Shown: piece after piece, positions 8,016 through 16,564 of the stretch
How the letters are laid out: each line of letters starts with the position of its first letter
How positions within the stretch are numbered: position 1 is the stretch's first letter
Assembly: GCA_964598395.1 (NCBI GenBank)
Contig: CAZRBW010000008.1
Location: 19,076-83,075 of the forward strand
Length of the DNA stretch: 64,000 nt
Origin: CAXBDP01 sp964598395
GTDB taxonomy: Bacteria > Bacteroidota > Bacteroidia > Cytophagales > Cyclobacteriaceae
Direction: 5' to 3'
The notes under the pieces: generated by a model
Told to the model about the DNA's origin: nothing
What the model saw: the letters and a program-made list of their open reading frames with translations, nothing else
Databases searched by the model: none
Position numbers and translations under genes: made by a program

Positions 8016-9711
8016 ATAGTTTATTCATGTAGGTTTTAAAAGAATTGAAAACTTTTTGGTTTGCAAATCTATCAGTATGAATTTCCAATAGTTTTGCTTG
8101 TTCGCTTGGCTCATAGAAATGCTCCAAGCAATTAGTTAACTGATCAAAGTTAGTACAGTTATGGTAAATCATCCCAAATTCCTTTGCAGTTGATTCTGCA
8201 GTATGTTTTTGTTTGGTTTCAAACCAATCATCCAATTCAGGTAAGGTAGATGGGCCATCGATTAATCGGAATATCCCGCCTCCCGCATTATTGATTACGA
8301 TAATCCGCAGATTTGGAATGGAGTAATTATGCCAAAATGCGTTTTTATCATACAAAAAAGCCATATCACCAGTAATCAGCGTATTGATTTTTTGGTCTTT
8401 TAAAGAAAATCCAACTGCTGAAGAATTAGAACCATCAATTCCACTTGTGCCTCTATTGGCTACTACTTCAATAGATTTGCCTGCTATGAGAAATGAAAAG
8501 AAATTGATGTAGCGCACTGCCATGCTATTAGCCAGATGCAAGGTGGAATGAGGCGGGAGGAATGGTAGGCATTTCCATAGTGCAGCCCATTCCGTAAACC
8601 CGGCGCTAGTAGAAAACTCAACCAAACCATTACGAGCCTTTAAATCTATCCTTTTCCAATTCGACTGGTAATCAGATTTATTTTGCATTACTACTTCAAG
8701 TAAAGCTTTAAAGAAATGTTCTTCATTAGCATTGATACTTTGACTTAAACACCCAAATGGATCAGGTGTATTTTCTCTTATGCCAACATACCAATGTTCA
8801 TTGGGCTTGTTATTCCTGATGTAGATTTTTAGGTTTTTTGAAATCACACTTTTGCCAAAGCTTATCATCAAATCGGGCCGCAAAAGTTCTTTATCGATTT
8901 CACTTATTCGAGCAAGGAAAACATCCTGACTCAGAACGGTATTTTCTACATCTTGAAAATTACTAATTACATCACTTACTAAACAGACCTGAGGATATTT
9001 TGCTAAATGGTGAAAAAGTGAATTGAGTTTTTTAGATGGTTTATGCTGCCCAGCAAGAATTAGAATTCTGTTACTTGAATTTATTCTTTTAATAAGTTCA
9101 GAAGTGAGTGAAAATGTATCCTCGGTTTCTGATTTCACTGCTGCTATTGCTGGAATGCCTTCCCAAGTTTCACCTTTTGCAGGATAAAATGGCTCAGCAA
9201 TTGGCACATTTATATGCACAGGGCCCATAGGTACCTGATGGGCAATTTCTATTGCCTTATGAATGAATGCTTTCGCTTCATCTAGCTTTTCTTTACTTGA
9301 ACAATCTTCTGGAAGATTAAAACTAGCTTTCACATGCTGGCCGTACATTCCTACTTGCCTAATCGTTTGCCCATCCCATTTGTCTATCCACTCAGCAGGG
9401 CGGTCGGCAGTGAGAATAAGTAATGGTACTTCTTGATAGTAGGCTTCCGCAACTGCTGGGGAATAGTTTAGACCTGCTGAACCACTAGTGCAAATCAACA
9501 CAGATGCTTTTTGGCTTTGTTGCGCCATTCCTAATGCGATAAATCCTGCTGAGCGCTCGTCCGGCACACTGTAAGTTTGCATACCTTCTTGCCTCACAAA
9601 TGACATAGTGAGTGGTGCACACCGAGAGCCTGGAGAGAGCACCGCATTATGGATATTGTTACCAAGACAAATTGCTGAGATGTGCGGGATATGATTCAAA
9701 TGTTTCCTCAT
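8005..9711 (-). CDS. menD: 2-succinyl-5-enolpyruvyl-6-hydroxy-3-cyclohexene-1-carboxylate synthase
   Basis: Thiamine-diphosphate enzyme joining isochorismate and 2-oxoglutarate, 568 residues. The N-terminal catalytic part has NAVLSPGSRCAPLTMSF and the conserved DERSAGFIALGMAQ. CTSGSAGLNYSPAVAEA follows, then GPVHINVPIAEPF. The C-terminal ThDP-binding stretch shows NRGTSGIDGSNSSAVG and the metal/diphosphate site GDMAFLYDKNAF...VINNAGGGIF. Start and menF stop share a base as TAATG at 9711, so translation is probably coupled. Two copies of the GCGGGAGG octamer, in opposite orientations, lie 270 bases apart within it. Confidence 0.97.
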   Translation of the reverse strand: MRKHLNHIPHISAICLGNNIHNAVLSPGSRCAPLTMSFVRQEGMQTYSVPDERSAGFIALGMAQQSQKASVLICTSGSAGLNYSPAVAEAYYQEVPLLILTADRPAEWIDKWDGQTIRQVGMYGQHVKASFNLPEDCSSKEKLDEAKAFIHKAIEIAHQVPMGPVHINVPIAEPFYPAKGETWEGIPAIAAVKSETEDTFSLTSELIKRINSSNRILILAGQHKPSKKLNSLFHHLAKYPQVCLVSDVISNFQDVENTVLSQDVFLARISEIDKELLRPDLMISFGKSVISKNLKIYIRNNKPNEHWYVGIRENTPDPFGCLSQSINANEEHFFKALLEVVMQNKSDYQSNWKRIDLKARNGLVEFSTSAGFTEWAALWKCLPFLPPHSTLHLANSMAVRYINFFSFLIAGKSIEVVANRGTSGIDGSNSSAVGFSLKDQKINTLITGDMAFLYDKNAFWHNYSIPNLRIIVINNAGGGIFRLIDGPSTLPELDDWFETKQKHTAESTAKEFGMIYHNCTNFDQLTNCLEHFYEPSEQAKLLEIHTDRFANQKVFNSFKTYMNKLYGK

Positions 9712-10907
9712 TAGGTCAATAGACTGTTGAGGGTTTCCATTTTAATTTTTGTTTCAAGCCACTCTTTTTCTGGAACAGAATCTTGTGTGACGCCAGCTCC
9801 GGCATAGAAGGTCACGGAATTATCATTCACTTGCATACATCTTAAATTTACGAAGACATGCATTTCATTATTAATCCCGATAGGTCCTAAATAGCCACTG
9901 AAAAATTCACGATCGAAACCTTCTTGTAGTTGCAAGAATGCCAAAGCTGGTTCTTTGGGCATACCACAAACGGCAGAGGTTGGATGCAATAATTCTAACA
10001 TTACCTGAGGAAGATCAGGAAAATTAGTCTTTACCGTATCCACTCTAAATTCTGTCTTGAGATGAATTAGATTTCCCGAAATGCTAGATTTTGGACCAAT
10101 TTCATCAAATTCTCTAAGCCTAATTTTCTTAAAGCAATTGATTATGTATCTGCTCACAAATGCCTGTTCTTCAATCTCCTTTTGTGTCCAAGTAACATCT
10201 CGTAAGTTTTGATTTTGAAAAGCTTGCGTACCAGCCAGCGCTACTGTTTTGAATATCCCATTTTGATCCATTTGGATCAGCGTTTCTGGTGATGCACCCA
10301 GCCAAGTACCGACTTTAGGAATGCTTACCAAACTCACCATTGCTCGTGGATATTGATTTGCAGCCTTTTGATAAATGTCTAGTAAATCGAAATTTTCATC
10401 TGTTTTTCTAGACCATTTACGCGCTGGAACTACCTTTTCGAATTGCCCATCATCAATCCTTTGGATGGCATTTTCCACAATATTTTTGAAGTGCTCAGCA
10501 TCCGTATCAATTGGTTTAGCTACATTTCCAGTATAGAAACTCACCTTTCTTTTACCTTGACTTTTCTTTTCTAAATGTGATGTGCTTTTCGGCCAATCAG
10601 CAGGCTCTCCATCAATTATTTCTAGATTTCTGTTATCGAATTTTAGTCTAATTACAGTCAAGGAATGTAAAAAGTACCAGTTACTATTTTCATTGAAAGG
10701 TGCGAAAAGGAACCCTTTACGTGATTCGAAATTTCTTATCCTCCCGCTTCCTTTTTCTACATTATTATCTACTATCACATTGATTTCATTAGAGTGTGGC
10801 AATTTCCAAATGGCCAAAGCAGCTCCTTCTTCTAATTTACCATTAATCCAATCCCTCCATTTTTCAAGGGTATTGGTCTCTTTTGTATAGTTAATTGTTT
10901 CTTCCAC
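9711..10907 (-). CDS. menF: Isochorismate synthase
   Basis: Chorismate-binding enzyme (MenF/EntC/anthranilate synthase I family), 398 residues, converting chorismate to isochorismate at the head of menaquinone synthesis. Characteristic motifs are FEKVVPARKWS (about residue 155), GTWLGASPETLI (~203), VALAGTQAF (~225) and the C-terminal signature HPTSAVCGMPKEPALAFL with REFFSGYLGPIG. The order menI-menF-menD-menB supports isochorismate rather than anthranilate or aminodeoxychorismate synthesis. It starts within the menI stop (TAATG), so the two genes are translationally coupled. Confidence 0.95.
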   Translation of the reverse strand: MEETINYTKETNTLEKWRDWINGKLEEGAALAIWKLPHSNEINVIVDNNVEKGSGRIRNFESRKGFLFAPFNENSNWYFLHSLTVIRLKFDNRNLEIIDGEPADWPKSTSHLEKKSQGKRKVSFYTGNVAKPIDTDAEHFKNIVENAIQRIDDGQFEKVVPARKWSRKTDENFDLLDIYQKAANQYPRAMVSLVSIPKVGTWLGASPETLIQMDQNGIFKTVALAGTQAFQNQNLRDVTWTQKEIEEQAFVSRYIINCFKKIRLREFDEIGPKSSISGNLIHLKTEFRVDTVKTNFPDLPQVMLELLHPTSAVCGMPKEPALAFLQLQEGFDREFFSGYLGPIGINNEMHVFVNLRCMQVNDNSVTFYAGAGVTQDSVPEKEWLETKIKMETLNSLLT

Positions 10908-11326
10908 TATTTTCTATCAATTACCATCATGGTGATACGGCTCACACACACAAGTCTATCTTTTTCATCCGTAATCCTAATATCCCACACTTGAGTAGAG
11001 CTGCCAATATGAAAAGGCTTAGCAATGCCATATACAAAGCCTTCGCTCACAGATCTGATATGATTTGCATTGATTTCGAGACCAACACAAGCTTTTTTGC
11101 TCAAATCCAAGGTGGCCGCAGAGGCTAAGCTTCCTAGTGTCTCTGCCAGCGCTACAGAAGCTCCACCATGCAAAATCCCAAACGGTTGCTTGGTACGATT
11201 GTCAACGGGCATTCTTGCTCTAATAAAGTCTGAACCTAATTCCAAAAACTCAATACCTAAATGATCTTGCATGGAATTTTGGCCAAACATAGTTAGCTCT
11301 TCAAGCTTAATATTATCCTTAAACAT
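10907..11326 (-). CDS. menI: Hotdog-fold thioesterase, probable 1,4-dihydroxy-2-naphthoyl-CoA hydrolase
   Basis: PaaI/YbgC-type hotdog thioesterase of 139 residues. The conserved active-site stretch is PFGILHGGASVALAETLGS with the usual HGG and catalytic Glu, followed by GLEINANHIR. As first gene of the men operon it most likely hydrolyses DHNA-CoA, the role of MenI. I place the start at the ATG at 11324-11326; a longer frame reaching 11452 would overlap the divergent phosphatase start and adds residues with no family similarity. A CAAAAATA (-7-like on the minus strand) at 11387-11394 may be the operon promoter, but its -33 spacing is poor. Confidence 0.85.
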   Translation of the reverse strand: MFKDNIKLEELTMFGQNSMQDHLGIEFLELGSDFIRARMPVDNRTKQPFGILHGGASVALAETLGSLASAATLDLSKKACVGLEINANHIRSVSEGFVYGIAKPFHIGSSTQVWDIRITDEKDRLVCVSRITMMVIDRK

Positions 11327-11405
11327 GATGTGACAAGGGATAGTTTTATTATTTATTGGTGCTTTATTGCACAAAAATTCATTTTTCAAAAATAGGCCTA
11401 AATTG

Positions 11406-12023
11406 ATGAGCAAAAAAATATTTATCCTAAGGCATGGACAAACTGAATACAATAGAATGGGTATTGTACAAGGCAGTGGTATTGATGCTAGTTTGAACGA
11501 TGAGGGAAGGAGACAAGCTGCATTGTTTTTCGAAACATTTAAATCAGAACCCTTCCAAAAGATTTATGTTTCGGGATTGAAGCGTACTTATGAATCCGTA
11601 GAAAAATTTATTGATTTAGGAATTCCATTTGAAAAACTTACGGATTTGAATGAAATCCATTGGGGTAGAAAAGAAGGTCAGACATTTACTGCTGAAGAAA
11701 ATGCTTATTATCACCAAATGCTGGATTATTGGAAAAGCGGGAGGGTAGATTTTGCCATAGATGGTGGCGAAAGCCCAATAGATGTGAGTGTGCGTATGAA
11801 GCGTGCACTGCATAAGATAATGGCTGATCCAGCTGCAAATATTCTAATTTGTATGCATGGCAGAGCTATGAGGGTGCTATTGTGTATTATGCTCAACATC
11901 CCACTTCGCTGTATGGATAATTTTCTTCATGGTAATTTGTGTTTGTATGAGCTTGTATGGACTGGCAGCATGTTTAGATTAGCTCGCTACAATGATGGTG
12001 ATCACTTATTGGATAGAAGCTAA
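11406..12023 (+). CDS. Histidine phosphatase family protein
   Basis: Phosphoglycerate-mutase-like histidine phosphatase of 205 residues. The phosphohistidine motif LRHGQTEYN lies at the N-terminus (ILRHGQ, residues 6-11 from the chosen start). The second catalytic His is in ICMHGRAM (about residue 155), and GSGIDASLNDEGRRQA fits the substrate-loop region. The ATG at 11406 puts the RHG motif where the family expects it; the frame could extend 13 codons upstream. The gene is divergent from the men operon and its end overlaps the convergent TPR gene by 18 bases. The substrate is unknown. Confidence 0.88.
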   Translation: MSKKIFILRHGQTEYNRMGIVQGSGIDASLNDEGRRQAALFFETFKSEPFQKIYVSGLKRTYESVEKFIDLGIPFEKLTDLNEIHWGRKEGQTFTAEENAYYHQMLDYWKSGRVDFAIDGGESPIDVSVRMKRALHKIMADPAANILICMHGRAMRVLLCIMLNIPLRCMDNFLHGNLCLYELVWTGSMFRLARYNDGDHLLDRS

Positions 12024-13502
12024 TCCTGCTTTGGCCTTTGTGTCAATACTATTTTTATATGGATGGGTTTTGTAGCTAAGAGCTTTAAGGTACATATCTT
12101 TTGCAGCTTCGTACTGATTTTTGTTTTTTAAGATATTTCCTGCCATCAATGCTGAATTAGGTGCAAAATACCATGTTTCTCCACTTGTCTGCAAAATTAC
12201 ATCTCTGTATAGATTCAAGGCTTTTTCATCCTCACCTGTTAAGTCATAAATCCTGGCGAGTCTATATTGCTTTTCAATTTGGTCCTTCTTTGAAGTAAAT
12301 TCTGATGCTTTACTGTTGGCTAAGGTTTGCATTGCTATGTCATAGAAACCACCATCTGTAGCCAATCGGGATTTTATTAGAATTTTGTTAACATCTGCTT
12401 CCTGAAGCTCCCGTTCAGCATTTTTGTCGGGTTCCACATTTACAGTTCCTTCGCTTTTGGCTCTTGCCAAATATTGATTTGCTTTTGATTGATCTCCACT
12501 TAAAAGAGCGACTAAGTGTAATTTATACCAGCTGTCTTTAAGGTAATTATCTCCTTCGCGTTCTTTTAAAAACTTTAAAAAGAGGGATTCTGCTTGGCTA
12601 TAATTTCCTTTTTGAAGTTGAATATTGGCTCTTTGGTATTCTAGAAAAGTAAACTTAAATAGAGGCTTCACTTCATTGAGAATTTTTTCAGCTTTTCCAC
12701 TTTCATTATTTCTGAGGTATGAAGTGGAAAGTAAATATGCCAATAATACACTCTCTTTATCTTGCTCATATTTCCTTCTCAACACATCTTCTCCAGCTTT
12801 AAATTCCTCTAAAAGAAATATTTGAATCAAGGAATACATGGTTTCTGATTCATCTCTAAATAGTTCAGAATGTATAGCCTTTTCTTTTAGGTTTCTAAGA
12901 CCTTCTTCTGCTGAGGCGTCCATTCCAAGTAACTTTAAAATCCATTGGAATTGCTCTGGGACAGTACTTAATAGAATTTGTAAAGTACCGAAGCTTTTAT
13001 AGTGAGGCCAAAATTGAGGGAATGTTGCTTGGTTTTTCTTCAATCCGCTATAGGCTGAGCGAAGTTGATTACCACCTGAAAATGATTCACCACGTTTTAA
13101 CTTCACAAATGCCAATTGGATTTTCATTTCATTTTCAAAAAATGCTCTCCAAGGCAGGTTTGAGGGGAGTTTAGCAACCGTTTTTAACAAACCTTTATGC
13201 TCATTATAAAGCTGATTTGTTAAATCTTCATTTTCTGTGATTAGAACATTGAGCGTGAGATGTAAATGCTTTAAATATGCCCAAACAGGCTCATCTATGG
13301 GAGAATTTTTTTCAATAAGTGTATTTGCTTGAGGTAGTCGCAACCGAAATAATTCTTGGTAGGTGCGCTTTGCTTCTGGGCTAAAGAGTTCGCTTTCGGT
13401 TTGTGCATTTAAACCAAACACTGGAATCATAAGAAACCAGATAAAAAAAATAGGGTGAGCTTTGCAGCTCACCCATGGTAGTAAGACCTTTTTAACCACC
13501 AA
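12006..13502 (-). CDS. Secreted tetratricopeptide-repeat protein
   Basis: 498 residues with a signal peptide ending ...FGLNAQ (about residue 34) and then helical TPR-like repeats, clearest at residues ~270-325 (YLRNNESGKAEKILNEV, YSQAESLFLKFLKE) and ~395-490 (ARIYDLTGEDEKALNLY, NQYEAAKDMYLKAL). It is probably a periplasmic or envelope scaffold; no catalytic motif is visible. Its signal-peptide coding region (13453-13474) contains a strong terminator-like hairpin followed by a T tract, so either the start is misplaced or expression is attenuated. The gene is 64 bases downstream of the zinc-ribbon gene and converges with the phosphatase. Confidence 0.85.
   Translation of the reverse strand: MVVKKVLLPWVSCKAHPIFFIWFLMIPVFGLNAQTESELFSPEAKRTYQELFRLRLPQANTLIEKNSPIDEPVWAYLKHLHLTLNVLITENEDLTNQLYNEHKGLLKTVAKLPSNLPWRAFFENEMKIQLAFVKLKRGESFSGGNQLRSAYSGLKKNQATFPQFWPHYKSFGTLQILLSTVPEQFQWILKLLGMDASAEEGLRNLKEKAIHSELFRDESETMYSLIQIFLLEEFKAGEDVLRRKYEQDKESVLLAYLLSTSYLRNNESGKAEKILNEVKPLFKFTFLEYQRANIQLQKGNYSQAESLFLKFLKEREGDNYLKDSWYKLHLVALLSGDQSKANQYLARAKSEGTVNVEPDKNAERELQEADVNKILIKSRLATDGGFYDIAMQTLANSKASEFTSKKDQIEKQYRLARIYDLTGEDEKALNLYRDVILQTSGETWYFAPNSALMAGNILKNKNQYEAAKDMYLKALSYKTHPYKNSIDTKAKAGLASIQ
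13441..13474 (-). terminator. Terminator-like hairpin overlapping the TPR gene start
   Basis: On the minus strand a perfect 9-base stem GGGTGAGCT/AGCTCACCC with a 4-base loop is followed immediately by TATTTTTTTTAT. This is a classic rho-independent terminator shape. It lies 93 bases past the stop of the zinc-ribbon gene but inside the first codons of the TPR gene. It may end transcription of the upstream operon, or act as an attenuator for the TPR gene. Confidence 0.6.
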
Positions 13503-13566
13503 ATCACAGGAAGACTTAATTGTGGTGAAATATAAAAATATTTCTCAATTAAAAAAAATATTTGTA

Positions 13567-14325
13567 TTATCTTCTTGTTTTTCTTTTTGGCTCTTCTTCG
13601 ATTATATCTTCAACGTCTGCGAAAATTCGTCCACAATGTTCGCAAACAATGATTTTCTTCTTTTCTCTGATGTCAGCTTGACGTTGTGGAGGTACCACAT
13701 TGAAACAGCCACCGCAAGCATCTCTTTTAACTTCAACCACCGCAAGACCATTCACAGCATTTTCACGGATTTTATTGTAAGATTTTAACAGCCTATCTTC
13801 AATAATTTTCGCCGCTTTTTCTCTGTCTGCAATTAGCTTCTTCTCTTCTTCATGAGATTCTGATGTGATTTGGCTAAGCTCACCTTTTTTTGCATCTAAA
13901 TCTTTCTGACGTTCACCTGCAATTTCCTTTGTCTTCGCAAGCTCTTCTTTTTTCAGATCGATTTTGTGCCCATGCTCTTTAATTTTCTTTTGGAAAATTT
14001 CGATTTCTAGACCTTGAAGTTCAGTTTCTTTAGTAATAGCATCGTATTCGCGATTATTACGAACATTCATTTGCTGTTCCTGATACTTCTTTATCAGTTT
14101 TTCGGAATCCTTAATGCCAATCTTGAAGCCATCGATTTCAGCATTAAGATCTTTTATGTCCTGATTATATTTTCCGATTCTTGTGTCGAATCCGATAATT
14201 TCGTCTTCTAAATCACTTACTTCTTCAGGCAGGGCACCTCTTATTTTAATAAGGGCATCTAGTTTCGAATCTATTTCCTGTAACTTAAGGAGTGATTCTA
14301 ATTTTTGGGCAACGGTACTTTCCAT
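13567..14325 (-). CDS. Zinc-ribbon coiled-coil protein (C4-type, CT398/zf-RING_7-like)
   Basis: 252 residues. The N-terminal two thirds form a long antiparallel coiled coil (about residues 30-175, rich in Lys, Glu and Leu). The C-terminus is a C4 zinc ribbon with cysteines in CGGC (about residue 203) and CEHC (about 227). This is the architecture of the widespread bacterial CT398-like family, whose function is not well defined. No signal peptide is present, so it is cytoplasmic. It is separated from the NIF3-like gene upstream by only 4 bases, a very common bacterial pairing. Confidence 0.88.
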   Translation of the reverse strand: MESTVAQKLESLLKLQEIDSKLDALIKIRGALPEEVSDLEDEIIGFDTRIGKYNQDIKDLNAEIDGFKIGIKDSEKLIKKYQEQQMNVRNNREYDAITKETELQGLEIEIFQKKIKEHGHKIDLKKEELAKTKEIAGERQKDLDAKKGELSQITSESHEEEKKLIADREKAAKIIEDRLLKSYNKIRENAVNGLAVVEVKRDACGGCFNVVPPQRQADIREKKKIIVCEHCGRIFADVEDIIEEEPKRKTRR

Positions 14326-14329
14326 GAAT

Positions 14330-15433
14330 TTATTTGAAATATTTAATTGGATTGGTACTCACTTCAGTCAAATAGGCTGCAATATTACTAAATTTCTGAG
14401 TCAAATACTCATAAATTAAGTCTTTCGTAAAAATTTCGCTTTCATAATGGCCAATATCTGCAATCATTATTTGATTTTCTGCATCAAAGAATTCGTGATA
14501 TTTGAAATCACTTGTTACAAAAGCATCAGCTCCTGCTGATTTTGCCTTATGGAGCAGAAAACTTCCTGCACCTCCACACACAGCTACTTTCTTTATTTTC
14601 TTCGCCAATGGTGTGAATTTAATCAGTTCTAAATTCATTGCCTTTTTTAGGTGATTCAAAAATTCCTGCTCATCCATTGGCTGCTCCAAAATACCAATCA
14701 TTCCGCTGCCAATTTCTTGATGTTTATTTTCTAATTGCTGAATGTAATAGGCAACTTCTTCGTAGGGATGGGCTTGTTTTAGCGCATTCAGTATTGAAGA
14801 CTGCAAATAGGAAGGGTACATTATTTCCACCCTATTTTCTGCGACCTCCTCCGGATTATTTTGATTTCCAATTGTTGGGTTTGCTTTGTTATTTGGTGTA
14901 AACGTGCCAGTACCTGCTACTCTGAAACTACATCCACTATAGTTCCCGATATCTCCGCCTCCCGCTTTGTAAATACTTGCCAACACAGAATCTGTGTTTT
15001 CAATGGGAATGAAGGTGGTCAATTTCTCAAGTTTACCTCTTTTCTTGTCAAGAATATGCAAATTATATAAACCAATTTTCTCACAAATTTTCTTGTTCAC
15101 ACCTGTATTCACATTATCCAAATTGGTATGGATAGCATAAATCGCAATGTCATTCTTGATGGCCTTTATAATCGTTTTCTCAACATAATTTGCTCCAGTT
15201 AAGCGCTTCAAACCTTTGAATACAATCGGATGATGAGCAATAATTAGTTCGCAGTTTTTCTCAATGGCCTCGTCTACAATTGTTTCTGTGCAGTCCAAGG
15301 AAATTAAAATCTTACTTATACTTTGTTCATGATTTCCTGTAATTAGCCCGCTATTATCGTAACTTTCCTGCAAGGATGGGTTTGCCCACGTTTCGAGACT
15401 GGCAATTATATCTTTTAGTTTGGTCATAGACAT
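14330..15433 (-). CDS. NIF3-like dinuclear metal-centre protein
   Basis: NIF3/YbgI family protein, sometimes annotated as GTP cyclohydrolase 1 type 2, about 367 residues. Metal-binding motifs are AHHPIVFKGLKRL (about residue 65), AIHTNLDNVNTGVN (~103) and the C-terminal TSDFKYHEFFDA with IADIGHYESE (~320-335). The middle (residues ~130-240) holds the PII/CutA-like insertion seen in longer family members. The exact biochemical role is unsettled. A GTG at 15445 could add four residues; I prefer the ATG at 15433. It is cotranscribed with the downstream zinc-ribbon gene and divergent from lpxK. Confidence 0.9.
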   Translation of the reverse strand: MSMTKLKDIIASLETWANPSLQESYDNSGLITGNHEQSISKILISLDCTETIVDEAIEKNCELIIAHHPIVFKGLKRLTGANYVEKTIIKAIKNDIAIYAIHTNLDNVNTGVNKKICEKIGLYNLHILDKKRGKLEKLTTFIPIENTDSVLASIYKAGGGDIGNYSGCSFRVAGTGTFTPNNKANPTIGNQNNPEEVAENRVEIMYPSYLQSSILNALKQAHPYEEVAYYIQQLENKHQEIGSGMIGILEQPMDEQEFLNHLKKAMNLELIKFTPLAKKIKKVAVCGGAGSFLLHKAKSAGADAFVTSDFKYHEFFDAENQIMIADIGHYESEIFTKDLIYEYLTQKFSNIAAYLTEVSTNPIKYFK

Positions 15434-15465
15434 ATTTTTAGGCACTTTCGCACATTCAATAATTA

Positions 15466-15473
15466 CAAATATA
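15466..15473 (-). promoter_or_regulatory. -7 element upstream of the NIF3-like gene
   Basis: On the minus strand the bases read TATATTTG, an exact TAnnTTTG match, 32 bases before the chosen start. A partially overlapping TAGGCTTG (15472-15479, 7 of 8) points towards lpxK, so the two divergent promoters may be back to back. Confidence 0.45.
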
Positions 15474-15489
15474 GGCTTGTTTTAGGCTT

Positions 15490-16530
15490 ATGCATTTATC
15501 TCAACTTATACTTTCACCATTTTCTTGGCTTTATGGGCTAGGTGTTCGTCTGCGCAATTATCTTTATGATATTGAATACACAAAATCGCATGAATTTGAT
15601 TTGCCCTTAATTGCTGTGGGCAATTTAAGTGTGGGTGGTACCGGAAAAAGTCCGATGGTGGAATGGTTAGCCAATTGGCTAGAAGGCACTTACAATTTGG
15701 CTATATTAAGTCGAGGCTATGGTAGAAAAACAAGAGGATTTCACCTAGCAAATAAAGCTTCTAATGCCAAGCAATTAGGAGACGAGCCATTTCAGTTCTA
15801 TAGGAAATTTGGCGGGAGGGTAAAGATAGCAGTAGGTGAGGAGCGGGTTTTAGCGATTCCTGAAATACTTTATCATGAGCCTGATACCGATCTTATAATC
15901 TTAGATGATGCGTTTCAACATAGAAAAGTAAAAGCTGATGCGTATATATTGCTAACAGATTATAGCTCTCCCTTTTACGAGGATTTTTTATTACCCGCTG
16001 GCCGATTGAGAGAGCCAAGAGAAGGGGCGAGCAGAGCAAGTGTAGTGATCGTTACAAAATGTCCCAATGATCTTTCATTAGAAAAAAGGGCGCTGATTAC
16101 CAGTGAGATAAATAATTTTATTAAGGCTGGGACTTCTGTCTTTTTCACAACCCTTTCATATGGGTTGCCTTATCCACTGTATGAAAAAGACCAATTAGAA
16201 ATGTCAAATTCGGTAATTCCCGTAAGTGGTTTGGCGAATGCTTCTGCTTTTAATTCTTACCTCAAGGGAAAATATCATGTGGCTGAATATTTCAATTTTC
16301 GAGATCATTATGAATACAAGGCCATCGATTTGAGAAAGATTTCGGAAATAGCAAAAAAGAAGAATGCCAGTATTATAATTACCGAAAAGGATGCCGCTAA
16401 ATGGGTAGAAAGTGATTTATCAGAATTGGCAAAAGAATTGCCTGTCTTTGTGCTACCTGTTAGGCATCAGTTTTTGGCCGAAGAAGAAATCTTTAAGCAA
16501 ATTTTAATGAGATTGATTGAAAAAAACTGA
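15490..16530 (+). CDS. lpxK: Tetraacyldisaccharide 4'-kinase
   Basis: Inner-membrane kinase that phosphorylates the lipid A disaccharide at the 4' position, 346 residues. An N-terminal hydrophobic anchor (residues 1-25) is followed by the P-loop GNLSVGGTGKSPMVEWL (about residues 45-61). The conserved LDDAFQHRKV stretch lies near 140, with DYSSPFYEDFLLPAGRLREP after it. The length is close to the family norm (about 320-350). It is divergent from the NIF3-like gene and followed immediately by the putative porin gene. Its presence supports a Gram-negative envelope with lipid A. Confidence 0.97.
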   Translation: MHLSQLILSPFSWLYGLGVRLRNYLYDIEYTKSHEFDLPLIAVGNLSVGGTGKSPMVEWLANWLEGTYNLAILSRGYGRKTRGFHLANKASNAKQLGDEPFQFYRKFGGRVKIAVGEERVLAIPEILYHEPDTDLIILDDAFQHRKVKADAYILLTDYSSPFYEDFLLPAGRLREPREGASRASVVIVTKCPNDLSLEKRALITSEINNFIKAGTSVFFTTLSYGLPYPLYEKDQLEMSNSVIPVSGLANASAFNSYLKGKYHVAEYFNFRDHYEYKAIDLRKISEIAKKKNASIIITEKDAAKWVESDLSELAKELPVFVLPVRHQFLAEEEIFKQILMRLIEKN

Positions 16531-16564
16531 GTTACTAAAGCATTCCTTTTCTGTATTTTTGACC

